Of a DNA stretch of 47,567 nt, positions 7,877-16,784 are shown one piece after another; the stretch's first letter is position 1; every line of letters begins with the position of its first letter. Made by a program: the position numbers and the translations under genes. This stretch comes from a virus. The notes under the pieces were generated by a model. The model had not been told where the DNA came from. It was given only the letters and a program-made list of their open reading frames with translations, and did not search any database. The DNA is taken from IMG/VR virus record IMGVR_UViG_3300047157_000049, positions 1 through 47,567 of that record. One strand, written 5' to 3'.

Positions 7877-8362
7877 TTAATCTTCTTTTTTGTCAGATGT
7901 GTTTGACGCTCCAAAATAAAATGATATCACAGCGCTAGCTAATCCTCCAAGATACCCAAGAACTAAATTAATAAGGGCCTCAGAATTTTGTTCTGGTGGT
8001 TGTAGAGTCACTAAAAATATATAACCCATAAATCCGCCTACAACAGCAATACCCATTACTCTGGCTGTCCAGTCTTTATTAAACTTTGCTCTAGCATCTT
8101 GTTTGTCTGCTGTCTCTAAAGCAAAAATGTCAACCTCTAGTTCTTTCATTTGAACTTCAAATTGTTTTTCAGCTTTTTTAAGTTCAAGCATTTGTTCTGG
8201 ACTTGCAGTTTGTATTGCCTGACTAATTGCTTTAGGTTCTGGAGCACACCCAAGAACTTGTGCAACGACTGAAGCCGCTTGCCCACCTAAAGGTCCACCT
8301 AATGCAGATCCTAGTGTTGGTGCAACTGCACCTATTACGTTCTTAATTAAATTAAACTTCAT
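7877..8362 (-). CDS. Holin of the GTA/3TM type
   Basis: The 161-residue protein has a hydrophobic Gly/Ala-rich N-terminus (residues about 5-40), a charged helical middle (LELKKAEKQFEVQMKELEVD), then two membrane segments near residues 105-125 (RVMGIAVVGGFMGYIFLV) and 130-152 (INLVLGYLGGLASAVISFYF), with a charged tail NTSDKKED. The order and the WTARVMG...GYLGGLASAVISFYFGAS signature match the three-TM holin family found in gene transfer agents and many marine phages. It sits in the lysis cluster upstream of DUF6447-like and M15 genes. It would permeabilise the inner membrane to release the endolysin. Confidence 0.8.
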   Translation of the reverse strand: MKFNLIKNVIGAVAPTLGSALGGPLGGQAASVVAQVLGCAPEPKAISQAIQTASPEQMLELKKAEKQFEVQMKELEVDIFALETADKQDARAKFNKDWTARVMGIAVVGGFMGYIFLVTLQPPEQNSEALINLVLGYLGGLASAVISFYFGASNTSDKKED

Positions 8363-8381
8363 GTTTACTCCTTGTTATAAA

Positions 8382-8432
8382 TTAGTTAGCTGAAATATAA
8401 GTCTTGCCTGTTGCTATGGCTGTGTTTGCCAT
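8382..8432 (-). other. Remnant copy of the end of the 99-aa tail gene
   Basis: A 16-codon frame MANTAIATGKTYISAN is almost the same as the C-terminus of the protein at 11914-12213 (TAIATGTTYITENS). The DNA shares at least 18 identical bases (cctgttgctatggctgtg) at 8405-8422 and at 11940-11957. It has a weak start and is probably a decayed duplicate left by recombination, although a tiny expressed peptide cannot be ruled out. Confidence 0.45.
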
Positions 8433-8433
8433 G

Positions 8434-8526
8434 TTATTTAAACCTTATCCATTCAGAAGCATCTATGTCTGAATTTATTGTTACTAAGTTAAAAATTACT
8501 AATGTTATTAATAAAAATTCAATCAT
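8434..8526 (-). CDS. 30-residue single-pass membrane peptide
   Basis: ATG 8526 overlaps the stop of the upstream gene as ATGA. The product MIEFLLITLVIFNLVTINSD is a hydrophobic helix followed by a charged tail ending EWIRFK. It lies just before the holin gene, so an accessory lysis role (antiholin or pinholin-like) is possible. The evidence is only topology and context. Confidence 0.5.
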   Translation of the reverse strand: MIEFLLITLVIFNLVTINSDIDASEWIRFK

Positions 8527-8882
8527 TCCCACTCTCCGTTATCTTCGTTCCATGTTGTTTTTGATTCGTCTGTAGGGTGTCCTATGGGTGAATCCCAACA
8601 TTTTTTCTCTGTATTCCAAACCCAACTAGGAAAAGGTTTTGGTGGATAAAAAGCATCATCCTCTATGCTGTAACTAAATTGTGGTGATGGCATCATGTTT
8701 CTTATGCGATTATTGTAAGAACATTGAACCCAATTAGCATCATCTTCATTGTGTACTGTTCGTAGAAATTCAACTCCGAGAGACTCTTGCTCATCTCCGT
8801 TTACATCTCTTATAACAGCGTTTTCAACAACCGCTATTTGTATAACGATATTATCTTTATCTAGTTTTGCAAAGTGTGCCAT
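8523..8882 (-). CDS. Conserved tail-associated phage protein
   Basis: The 119-residue protein starts MAHFAKLDKDNIVIQIAVVE and ends with a Trp/Pro-rich half (DAFYPPKPFPSWVWN ... CWDSPIGHP). This MAHFAKLD.NN.V..V..V.N ... F.PPKPFPSW.....W..P pattern is common in cyanophage and other marine phage tail-fibre regions. Its biochemical role is not known to me. It immediately follows the Gly-rich adhesin-like gene (one base apart), so it may assist that protein or form part of the fibre. Confidence 0.7.
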   Translation of the reverse strand: MAHFAKLDKDNIVIQIAVVENAVIRDVNGDEQESLGVEFLRTVHNEDDANWVQCSYNNRIRNMMPSPQFSYSIEDDAFYPPKPFPSWVWNTEKKCWDSPIGHPTDESKTTWNEDNGEWE

Positions 8883-8883
8883 A

Positions 8884-10095
8884 TTAACTTGTGTATGTTC
8901 CTGTTCCTGTAAATTTAATAACTGTAAAGCTGCCGTCTGTTGTAACAGTGGGTGAACCTGATGTTGTGCCTGAATAGTTTGCAGTTGGGACTCTTAATAT
9001 TACTAACCCTGAGCCACCGCTACCACCTGCATTACCACCGCCTGCAGCTTTTGATGCTGCTCCGCCACCGCCACCTGTGTTAGCTGTTCCTGATACACCA
9101 ATTCCATTTGCATTGTTTTCGTTATCTCCTGCTGTACCGCCACCACCATTACCGCCTGCACCTTTTACATAACCGCTAATGTTGGTTTCTCCACCACCGC
9201 CACCGCCACCTGCGTAGTATGTTGATGATCCTGTAATAGATGATGTACCACCTACTCCGCCCGTTCCACCTGTATTGTTTCCACCATTACCGCCTGCAGC
9301 ACCTTTTCCGCCACCGCCACCGCCAATGATTGAACCTGAACTAGATTTGTTACCGCCGTCATTACCTTGTCCTGATGTTCCGCTTCCTGCACCGTTAACA
9401 CTACCTTCGCCACCACCTGAACCACCATTCAATGTTCCTGTAGATTGTCCACCACCACCACCGCCACCAGTTGATGTGACTGTTGTTAGACCTGATCCAG
9501 CTAAAGATGAGTTTGAGCCTGCTGCACCTACGCTGTGAAAAGAATATGCCCCTGCACCACCTGCTCCTATTGTTGCTGTAAATTGTATTCCTGCAGCAGT
9601 TGAGTGCGTACCTGTTAACATACCACCTGCACCACCGCCACCCATAACTGAACTATATTGACCACAACCTGCACCACCGCCTGCAACTACAAGATATGAC
9701 ATTGTATATGGAGCAAATATATTTCCACTTCCACCACCAACATTAAACCAATCATTAGCATCTGTGGTAGCTGTGATACATACATAAACTTCACCACTTG
9801 TAGAATTAATCCAAAGTGAACCCACACCGCCTGATGGGTTAGTGTCAACAGCAGGGTCAGACGCATTAACAGTTGCATTGCTTAGATCATTTATACCCAA
9901 AGCATTAGCAGCAATCTGTGCAGCACCAACGGCATCATCAGCAATCTTGGCTTGGGTAACAGCATCATCAACTATAGAAGCCGTTACTACCGCATTAGAT
10001 GCTAGCTTGTCTGCGTTGACCGCATCATCCGCAATCTTAGCCGTAGCTACACTGCTGTCTGCTAGGAGTTCACTTGGTATTACTGTGTTTGCCAT
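8884..10095 (-). CDS. Gly-rich receptor-binding tail protein
   Basis: The 403-residue protein has repeats of the type AKIADDAV (residues 15-65) that are also at the start of the neighbouring fibre protein. A short beta segment follows, then about 250 residues with many poly-Gly runs (positions 120-370) starting SYLVVAGGGAGC and ending GSGLVILRVPT. Such Gly-rich sandwich domains (polyglycine II-like helices) form the tips of phage S16-like adhesins and other marine phage fibres. It probably touches the host receptor. The shared N-terminal repeats suggest a common docking site for alternative tips. Confidence 0.7.
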   Translation of the reverse strand: MANTVIPSELLADSSVATAKIADDAVNADKLASNAVVTASIVDDAVTQAKIADDAVGAAQIAANALGINDLSNATVNASDPAVDTNPSGGVGSLWINSTSGEVYVCITATTDANDWFNVGGGSGNIFAPYTMSYLVVAGGGAGCGQYSSVMGGGGAGGMLTGTHSTAAGIQFTATIGAGGAGAYSFHSVGAAGSNSSLAGSGLTTVTSTGGGGGGGQSTGTLNGGSGGGEGSVNGAGSGTSGQGNDGGNKSSSGSIIGGGGGGKGAAGGNGGNNTGGTGGVGGTSSITGSSTYYAGGGGGGGETNISGYVKGAGGNGGGGTAGDNENNANGIGVSGTANTGGGGGAASKAAGGGNAGGSGGSGLVILRVPTANYSGTTSGSPTVTTDGSFTVIKFTGTGTYTS

Positions 10096-11914
10096 TTATC
10101 CCTCTAGTGTCTCTATTCTTTTTGTTAAGGCTTCTATCTTATCGTCTGCTTCTTGTAATGCTCTTATTAAAGGTAATATAAACATCTCCCTTGAAACCAT
10201 TTGCATACCGTCAGTTTGTGTATGCCAACCTGCAAAGGTTGATACTCCTGCGTTGTCCAGAGCTGTTTTTACTTCTTGTGCAACCATTCCATGCATGACA
10301 ACATCTGTGTCTTGCGTGTTTTCTTCACTATAATCAATCCACTCTGTAGGAAAATCTGCGGAAGATTTCCACTTGTAGGTTACTGTCCTTAAATCATTAA
10401 TAAAGTCTAAACCTAAAGTGTCATTTTGTATGTTTTGTTTTTTTCTCTCGTCTGAAGATTGAGACCATGAACCGCTACTTGTAAAGTTTAGACTAACAGC
10501 ACTTCCGTTTTTACCTATAAATACTTTGTTATTGCCGTCTGCGTTTAAGTCTGGACCAATAACAATTCTGTTTGTACCTGCATTGTATTCTGCACCACCT
10601 GCCCCTCTGCCTATGTAAATATTATCTCCACCAGTTGTAAAAACATGTCCTGCTCCATAGCCAATACATACATTACCACTCCCTGTTGTAAGTGAGTCGC
10701 CTGCTGCTGAACCAACAAGAGTATTTGTAGTACAAGATGACATTGCTCGCCCTGAGCCATGCCCAATCACAGTGTTTCCATATCCTGTAGCGGTTGAATT
10801 GTCCATAGCATAACTGCCATAGACTGTATTTGAATAACCTGTTGTTATACTCATTCCTGCACGATAACCAAATGCTTCATTTGGGGTCCCAGTAGTCAAG
10901 TTGCGTAAAGACATGTAGCCAACCGCAGTATTGTCATTTGATGTGGTAGCTACAGACATTGAACCAGATCCAATAGCAACATTATGATTGCCTGTTGTAT
11001 TTGTTTTTAAAGGTTGTAGTTGAGCATTGTCATAAGTACCTATAGCAACATTTCCTGTTCCAGTAGTATTCGCAATCATTGCTGCTTGTCCTATCGCAAC
11101 ATTTTGACCTGTAGTGTTTGCTTTTAAGGCTAATTCACCTACAGCGACACTATAACTTCCTGTGGTATTTGCTTCTAAGGCTTGACTTCCTACTGCTGTA
11201 TTACTTATACCTGTTGTGTTTGATACTAGTGAACTTGTGCCTACAGCAGTATTAGCAGCACCAGTCGTGTTTGCTGTTAAAGCACTCCAACCCATTGCTA
11301 CATTGTTAGATGCTGTGGTGTTTGCTAATAAAGCTCCGTGACCCAACGCTGAATTTTTTGTACCTGTAGTAGTTGCTCCTAAAGCATGTTTTCCTATACC
11401 AGTATTAGAAGAACCACTAGTATTTGCATCACCTGCATTTGCTCCAACAAAAGTATTGTTATTACCTGTGGTTAATGCTGTTCCTGCGGCAAACCCTACT
11501 GCAACATTGTTATCAGCACTTGTTAAAGCTGCAAAAACATCTATCCCCAAACCTGTGTTGTAATTAGCTGCATCAATCGTGCCTGTAGCATCATCACCAA
11601 CCATGAATGGATGAAGTACCAAATGTTTTAAATGTAGGTCCACCTGCAGGAGCATCTTCCCAAGCAACTCCACTACCAGTGGATGTTAGAAGTTGACCGT
11701 CTGAACCTTGACCACCGTTTACTTTAAAGTTAACACCATCAATAATCGCTGCATCAACAAGTCCAGTGAATGTTCCTGTGCCTGCTACAGATAAAGTTCC
11801 TGCTACGGCAATATTAGTATCTAATTTAGCAGAGGTGATGGCATCATCCGCAATCGCTGCAGTGGTTACTGCATCGTCCGCTATAACTCTTGATGTGATC
11901 TTAGTGTTTGCCAT
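10096..11914 (-). CDS. Tail fibre with S74 chaperone domain; one frameshift
   Basis: Two frames join at 11606-11607, where one surplus base (minus strand ATTCATG for ATCATG) breaks a segment that is intact in the related fibre at 12215-14449. The joined protein has 605 residues: AKIADDA-type repeats; the block GVNFKVNGGQGSDGQ; about 15 repeats of a NTTGxxNxAxGxxAL type (YadA-head-like beta roll); and a C-terminal intramolecular chaperone/peptidase S74 domain starting at SDERKKQNI and including VMHGMVAQEVKTALDNAG. S74 domains trimerise the fibre and then cut themselves off using a Ser-Lys dyad, consistent with SDERKK here. Its start overlaps the upstream stop as TAATG. Confidence 0.75.
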
Positions 11915-12213
11915 TAACTATTTTCCGTTATGTATGTGGTTCCTGTTGCTATGGCTGTGGTGCAGTCTGTTTTTTTACTATTAGATGAGCCTTTAACATT
12001 AGGGTCTGTATATTCAAGTATTATTTTAAGGTGATCTACATTTCTTTGTACCATCTCGTTTATCTCTGCTTGCGACATGTCACCTGCTACAGAGTTACCG
12101 TCTGCATCAGTTGTACCACCAGCATACTTTGATTTATTCCCATTCGTATTGATGTCGTTGGTAAGCGTTACGCTATCCATTGCTGCTGTTAATACTTCTG
12201 TTACTGTTGTCAT
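11914..12213 (-). CDS. Small fibre-associated protein (99 aa)
   Basis: The 99-residue protein starts MTTVTEVLTAAMDSVTLTND and has QAEINEMVQRNVDHLKIILE in the middle and TAIATGTTYITENS at the end. It lies between the two S74 fibre genes, joined to the next gene by TAATG. I recall similar short proteins between fibre genes of marine phages, with no known function. A decayed copy of its end is at 8382-8432. Confidence 0.65.
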   Translation of the reverse strand: MTTVTEVLTAAMDSVTLTNDINTNGNKSKYAGGTTDADGNSVAGDMSQAEINEMVQRNVDHLKIILEYTDPNVKGSSNSKKTDCTTAIATGTTYITENS

Positions 12214-12214
12214 T

Positions 12215-14449
12215 TTATTCTCCTAGTTGTGATTTAAGTGTTTCAACTTCTGCTGAAAGTTCTTGTAATGCTTTTACTAGCATTGGTATTAAAGCACTTT
12301 CTGCAAGTTCTTGCTGTCCTGTTTCTCTTACATCCCACATTTTAAAGCCGTCTGCAATTTCAGTGTGGTTATCAATAACTTCTTTAACTTCTTGTGCAAT
12401 AAAACCATGATTAGTCGTAGAGTATTTATAAATCTCTGTAGAACCTTCTTTATATCCATGAAATTCTTTTGGTATATCTCCTTTATTTCTATAATTAAAA
12501 GTAACAGGTCTTAGGTCATTAATAAATGCTAAACCTACTGTAGAATCTGCAATGTCTTTTTTAACTCTTCTATCTGAGACTGTTGCCCAAGTAGCCGTTC
12601 CATGTGCTGCCCTTATATCAGAGCTTGATAAGCCAACAGTAGTATAATTTGTTTCGCTTTTAACACTAGACCCAAAAGCATTTCCATTTGTTGTATCAGT
12701 AGCCGTTCCACCACTAGCAGCTCCAACAAATGTATTATCAGACCCTGTGGCGTGTATAACTCCAGACCCCCCTGCTGAAGAACCAACAAATGTATTATTA
12801 TAACCAGTTGTATTTCCATATCCTGCAGAGTAACCAAGTCCTGTATTGCTTGCAGCGGTAGTGTTTCCACCTAAGGCATTTTGACCAACTGCAACATTGT
12901 ATAGACCTGTTGTGTTGGTTTCTAAAGCAATGTAACCAACCGCAACATTAGAAGATCCTGTATTATTAAACAGTGCGTTTGCACCCAAAGCTACATTTGA
13001 AGCACCTGTCGTATTTTTAAATAGTGCGTAAGTACCGATTCCTGTATTATGACTTCCTGATGTTAAATCAGGTAATGCGGAAAAACCGACAGCAACATTG
13101 TTATCTCCTGAAGTTAAATCTGCAAAAATATCTATGCCTAGACCTGTGTTGTAGTTAGCATTACTAATAGTCCCTGTTGCATTATCACCAACCATAATGG
13201 AATCTATACCAAAGGTTTTAAATGTTACGCCACCACCTGCTGCATCTTCCCAAGCTACTCCACTTCCTGTTGAAGTAAGCACCTGTCCATCGCTACCTTG
13301 ACCACCATTAACTTTGAAATTTGCGCCGTCAATAATCGCAGCATCAACCAAGCCTGTGAATGTAGCTGTTCCCCCAACATTAAGAGTTGTTGCCATATCT
13401 ACTGCACCATCAATGTCTACTACATCTAGATTGGTTGTACCATCTACATCTACATCACCTGAAATATCTAAGTTAGTAAATACTGAAGTTCCTACTGCTG
13501 TAATTGTTCCTGTAAAAGTTACATTTTCACTTGAATCAATAGTAATAGCTGTAGCATCTGCACTTGTGCTAATTGATGTGGCTGATTCTAAAACATCTGA
13601 TACCAAAGATTTCTTTAACGCACTGTCGGTTGCATCAAAAATCATAAAGTGATCCGCGCCTACAGCTGTAACTTGTGTTAAGCCTGACACGAAAGATGCC
13701 GGTAGAGTATTTACTTCTGTTTGAGTAAAGGTCATGACCTCTAAGATTGCACCGTTTGCTGGTGCGGTATCCATGGTTAAAGTTGTACCACTTACTGCAT
13801 AGTCTGTTTTTTGTTGGTAAACACCATCTAAAAATACCTGTGTATTGTTTTCATGTATTGGAGAAAGGCTTAGAGTAAAAGCTGTGGTACTGCCATTACA
13901 AGTAAATTGATTGTGGGCTAGGTTATTGCCTGAAACTAAATGCGATACATGGTAAACAATTACTTTACGACTGTTAGCAGGTGCAACATCTAAAGTAAGT
14001 GTAGTTCCTGATAGAGCAAAATCACCAGGGTTCTGGTAAACACCCTCAATAAATACAATTAAGTTGTCTTCACTTGCTGGTGCAACACTGAGCGTAAATG
14101 CAGTTGCACTACCATTACCTGTAAATGTATCAACAGTTAAGGTAGAAGAGACATCAGTCTTAACATCATCTAATAAAGCCGCAACGATTCTTAGTTCTGC
14201 TTTATCTCCAGAACTAAACGCCCGTGCAGTTGTATTATCATGGCCTCTAACTACGGTCAGTGTGTTACCACTTCTTGCTGTTACCTTTACGATCTCCTTG
14301 TTGGTAGTATCGTCAAAGGTTACATAGAAGTGATCACTACCTGTTATGGTAGGGAAAACAGAACCATCGGTTACAGCGATACTCGTGACGCTGCTATTGA
14401 TTCCTGCGGCAAGAGTTGTCGCTGCGTTGTTGGTAAACTTAACAGCCAT
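12215..14449 (-). CDS. Tail fibre with S74 chaperone domain
   Basis: The 744-residue protein starts after a good ribosome binding site (GGAG before ATG 14449). Residues 1-80 are an attachment-like domain (TNNAATTLAAGINSSVTSIA ... VVRGHDNTTARAFSSGD), followed by two related repeats of about 60 residues (FTGNGSATAFTLS, FTCNGSTTAFTLS), a linker, the NFKVNGGQGSDGQ block, about ten NTTGxxNxAxG beta-roll repeats, and a C-terminal S74 domain with VSDRRVKKDI, TNHGFIAQEV and a terminal coiled coil. The SDRRVKK motif has the expected Ser-Lys pair for self-cleavage. It is the longer, probably baseplate-attached of the two fibres. Confidence 0.85.
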   Translation of the reverse strand: MAVKFTNNAATTLAAGINSSVTSIAVTDGSVFPTITGSDHFYVTFDDTTNKEIVKVTARSGNTLTVVRGHDNTTARAFSSGDKAELRIVAALLDDVKTDVSSTLTVDTFTGNGSATAFTLSVAPASEDNLIVFIEGVYQNPGDFALSGTTLTLDVAPANSRKVIVYHVSHLVSGNNLAHNQFTCNGSTTAFTLSLSPIHENNTQVFLDGVYQQKTDYAVSGTTLTMDTAPANGAILEVMTFTQTEVNTLPASFVSGLTQVTAVGADHFMIFDATDSALKKSLVSDVLESATSISTSADATAITIDSSENVTFTGTITAVGTSVFTNLDISGDVDVDGTTNLDVVDIDGAVDMATTLNVGGTATFTGLVDAAIIDGANFKVNGGQGSDGQVLTSTGSGVAWEDAAGGGVTFKTFGIDSIMVGDNATGTISNANYNTGLGIDIFADLTSGDNNVAVGFSALPDLTSGSHNTGIGTYALFKNTTGASNVALGANALFNNTGSSNVAVGYIALETNTTGLYNVAVGQNALGGNTTAASNTGLGYSAGYGNTTGYNNTFVGSSAGGSGVIHATGSDNTFVGAASGGTATDTTNGNAFGSSVKSETNYTTVGLSSSDIRAAHGTATWATVSDRRVKKDIADSTVGLAFINDLRPVTFNYRNKGDIPKEFHGYKEGSTEIYKYSTTNHGFIAQEVKEVIDNHTEIADGFKMWDVRETGQQELAESALIPMLVKALQELSAEVETLKSQLGE

Positions 14450-14467
14450 TAGCTAACTCCTTTAAAA

Positions 14468-14902
14468 TTAACTAACTGTTACAGTCCAAGTAATTGTCAT
14501 TGAGTCAGACGCACCCTTATTAACTACTGAAAAAACAGTTCTACAAAGCAAGTCACCAGAAGAAGAGGCATTTAAAATACCAGCTTCAGTCACAGCACCC
14601 GTACCAGTACCAGCAGGAAATGTTGCTACGTAAGTTACAACAGCACCAGAAACTGTACCACTTGTAAGGGCTACTCTACCTAATTGACTTTCCAGAGCAG
14701 AATTACCTGCTGCAGCTGCGGTAGAACCACTACCAATACCCATGTGTGTCATAGCTGCTGGACTGTTTGAAGTTGTTTTTATCATACTTGAAGCCACAAA
14801 CTCCTTACCATCAGTAACCACAAGGTTATCAATGTTACGCACAACTTCATCATTTAGACGAACTTCTACTTTACCTTTTAGATTAAAACCATCATTAATC
14901 AT
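14468..14902 (-). CDS. Conserved tail protein (144 aa)
   Basis: The 144-residue, beta-rich protein has NLKGKVEVRLNDEVVRNIDN at the start, MTHMGIGSGSTAAAAGNSAL in the middle and VVNKGASDSMTITWTVTV at the end. This pattern (NLVVT.GK..I.S, MA.GTG...A.....L, TEAG..N, CRTVF, V.K...D.LTITW.V.) is frequent in phage tail regions. It is probably a baseplate or fibre-hub part. It lies between the cupredoxin-like protein and the long fibre. The exact role is unknown. Confidence 0.65.
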   Translation of the reverse strand: MINDGFNLKGKVEVRLNDEVVRNIDNLVVTDGKEFVASSMIKTTSNSPAAMTHMGIGSGSTAAAAGNSALESQLGRVALTSGTVSGAVVTYVATFPAGTGTGAVTEAGILNASSSGDLLCRTVFSVVNKGASDSMTITWTVTVS

Positions 14903-14915
14903 AATTTCTCCACTT

Positions 14916-16376
14916 TTAATTTAATACACTAGTGTTAAATGCAGAAGTGTTAAGTACACTACTTGATCCAGAGACCAAGACCACATTTATCGATTCTGTT
15001 ATTGTAGCACTATCTGATAAAGATTTACCAAAAGTATGTGCTAAACTTTCTGAGATAGAAGCACTCTCTAAAAAAAGATTTCCAGCGCCAGAAACAAATA
15101 CATCAGCTAAACTTATAGTCTCGCTAAAAGATGTTGAAAATGAGTGAGCAAGGCTCTCTGTAATTGTAGAGGTATCTGCAAAACTAGTTGAAAATGTAAG
15201 CACAGGAGCACTATCTCCAACACCTACAACATTACCTTTGTTTATACCAAAGTCTGTTTGCAAATCATCAGAAGCACTAGCAGTATCATCTAATGCATAA
15301 CTATCTGAAAAAGCCCGTACAAACGTAGCTACACGACTAAAGGATTCGGACATAACTACGGATTCAGCAACTTGTACGCTAACCGCACCGCCCATACCAC
15401 TGTGGTTTGTACAATAATAATGTAAAGACGCTGGTGTAGATCCAGTTACTTGTATCTCTACATAAGCACCAGAAGACCCAGGTGTACCACTTACAGTCAC
15501 ATTAGTTGTGTATGCAGAGCCCCCACCGTGTGATCCATTTGCTGTTTCTGAAAATCTAAATGGATGTCCGCTAACACTAGAATCCGATAAATCAAACTTA
15601 TATGTTTTACCTACATCTAACGTTAGTGCTGGGCTATTAACACCATCAATGTGATATTTATTACCTGACCCATATGAGTTTGTAGCGGAAGCAACGGTTA
15701 CTGTATAAGTAACTGTACCGCTTTCTGGTATTGCTTTACCTACTCCCAACACATTAGACTCAGAGATAGTCGCTGTTTCAGAGTGCGGTAAACTAATATC
15801 TAAAGCAGGTGCATCAGAGACCGATAAGGTATCACTTTTAGCGGGGTCTATACTCAATACTTCTACATCGCTAAAGGATAAAGTATCGCTTTTTGTTGGT
15901 TCTATACTTAATGCAGGAGCATCAGAAAGCGTACTACTATCATCAAATGCTGTACTAAAAGCAATTGCAGGTGCATCAGAAAGTGTTGGTGTATCACTAA
16001 ATGCCCTAACAAAAGCTACTACTCTGCTAAAAGATTCGGCAATACTAACCGTTTCAGATTTACTGCTAGCAAATGCTGAAGCTAGTTCTTCTGCTATAGA
16101 AACAGTTTCTGTCTTTGTTGTTGTAAATGTAAGTGCTGGTGCATCGGTTAAACCAAAACTTTCAGCATTTGGGTGCCCAGAAAGGAAGTAAAGGTTTTTA
16201 CTATCGGCATCTAATAATACATTTACAGCCGATAAATCTACGTACTGTAATGACGTTTGTAAATTTGTAAACGTAACAAGAGATCTAAGATTTTGAAAAA
16301 CAGAAACGGGTTGAATCGAATCTGTGTCAACAGTAACCTTTAGGTTGACATAATCAACTGTAAACTTGATGGCCAT
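14916..16376 (-). CDS. Repetitive tail protein with a cupredoxin-like domain
   Basis: The 486-residue protein starts with a small domain (1-75). Repeats of about 20 residues built on SDTxTLSDAPA and SESFSRV follow (80-215 and 335-480). Between them, residues about 222-333, is a separate domain: TYTVTVAS, KYHIDGVNSPALTLDVGKTY, SGHPFRFSETANG and HYYCTNHSGMGG. His271, Cys322, His325 and Met328 are placed like the four ligands of type I copper proteins, though C-x2-H-x2-M is shorter than plastocyanin's C-x2-H-x4-M. I recall the same domain in cyanophage structural proteins. Metal binding is inference. Start overlaps the upstream stop as TAATG. Confidence 0.7.
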   Translation of the reverse strand: MAIKFTVDYVNLKVTVDTDSIQPVSVFQNLRSLVTFTNLQTSLQYVDLSAVNVLLDADSKNLYFLSGHPNAESFGLTDAPALTFTTTKTETVSIAEELASAFASSKSETVSIAESFSRVVAFVRAFSDTPTLSDAPAIAFSTAFDDSSTLSDAPALSIEPTKSDTLSFSDVEVLSIDPAKSDTLSVSDAPALDISLPHSETATISESNVLGVGKAIPESGTVTYTVTVASATNSYGSGNKYHIDGVNSPALTLDVGKTYKFDLSDSSVSGHPFRFSETANGSHGGGSAYTTNVTVSGTPGSSGAYVEIQVTGSTPASLHYYCTNHSGMGGAVSVQVAESVVMSESFSRVATFVRAFSDSYALDDTASASDDLQTDFGINKGNVVGVGDSAPVLTFSTSFADTSTITESLAHSFSTSFSETISLADVFVSGAGNLFLESASISESLAHTFGKSLSDSATITESINVVLVSGSSSVLNTSAFNTSVLN

Positions 16377-16750
16377 TAATCGAAGTCATCACGCACTTTA
16401 AATTTTATAAAATCTTGTACTGTTTGAATACCAGATCCAGAAGTTGTGTGTTCAATTTCGCCTTCAAAAGTTCCTGCAGTTGCCCACGTTCCTGTAGGGA
16501 ATGTTAATGCACAAGTGCCATTAGAAGCGCTTGTTATAGTAGCAGTTATTGTAGAAAGAACCGTTGTTGACCCTACCTCACGAATGCGTAGTTTTACAGT
16601 TGCACCAGTTAAGTTGATTGGTGCCCAAGTAGTTTCGTCTTCTACATTTAACGTAGCCCCAGACGCAGCAGTGTTGCTGTCTTTTAGGGTAAAAGTTAGT
16701 TCAGGAAGAGTGTCTCCTACTACTAATTTAATTGTGTCTGAATATGCCAT
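16376..16750 (-). CDS. Ig-like baseplate-type protein (BppU-N-like)
   Basis: The 124-residue all-beta protein has IKLVVGDTLPELTFTLKDSN, then INLTGATVKLRIREVG and GTFEGEIEHT. The GDTLP.L...L.D......LTGATV...... and G.Y.aE.. pattern is that of the N-terminal domain of upper baseplate proteins (BppU/DUF2479-like). It is likely a small tail hub or fibre-attachment piece. It lies between the giant ejection protein and the cupredoxin-like tail protein, coupled to the latter by TAATG. Confidence 0.65.
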   Translation of the reverse strand: MAYSDTIKLVVGDTLPELTFTLKDSNTAASGATLNVEDETTWAPINLTGATVKLRIREVGSTTVLSTITATITSASNGTCALTFPTGTWATAGTFEGEIEHTTSGSGIQTVQDFIKFKVRDDFD

Positions 16751-16784
16751 AAATTACCTCTTATTATACACGCATGTTTCGTTT

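Noticed and set aside
9275-9538. Proline-rich plus-strand open frame
   Set aside because: It is the complement of the poly-Gly region of the fibre gene; the long frame comes from GGN codons read backwards.
8884-16376. Diversity-generating retroelement
   Set aside because: No reverse transcriptase or template/variable repeat pair is visible near the fibre genes.
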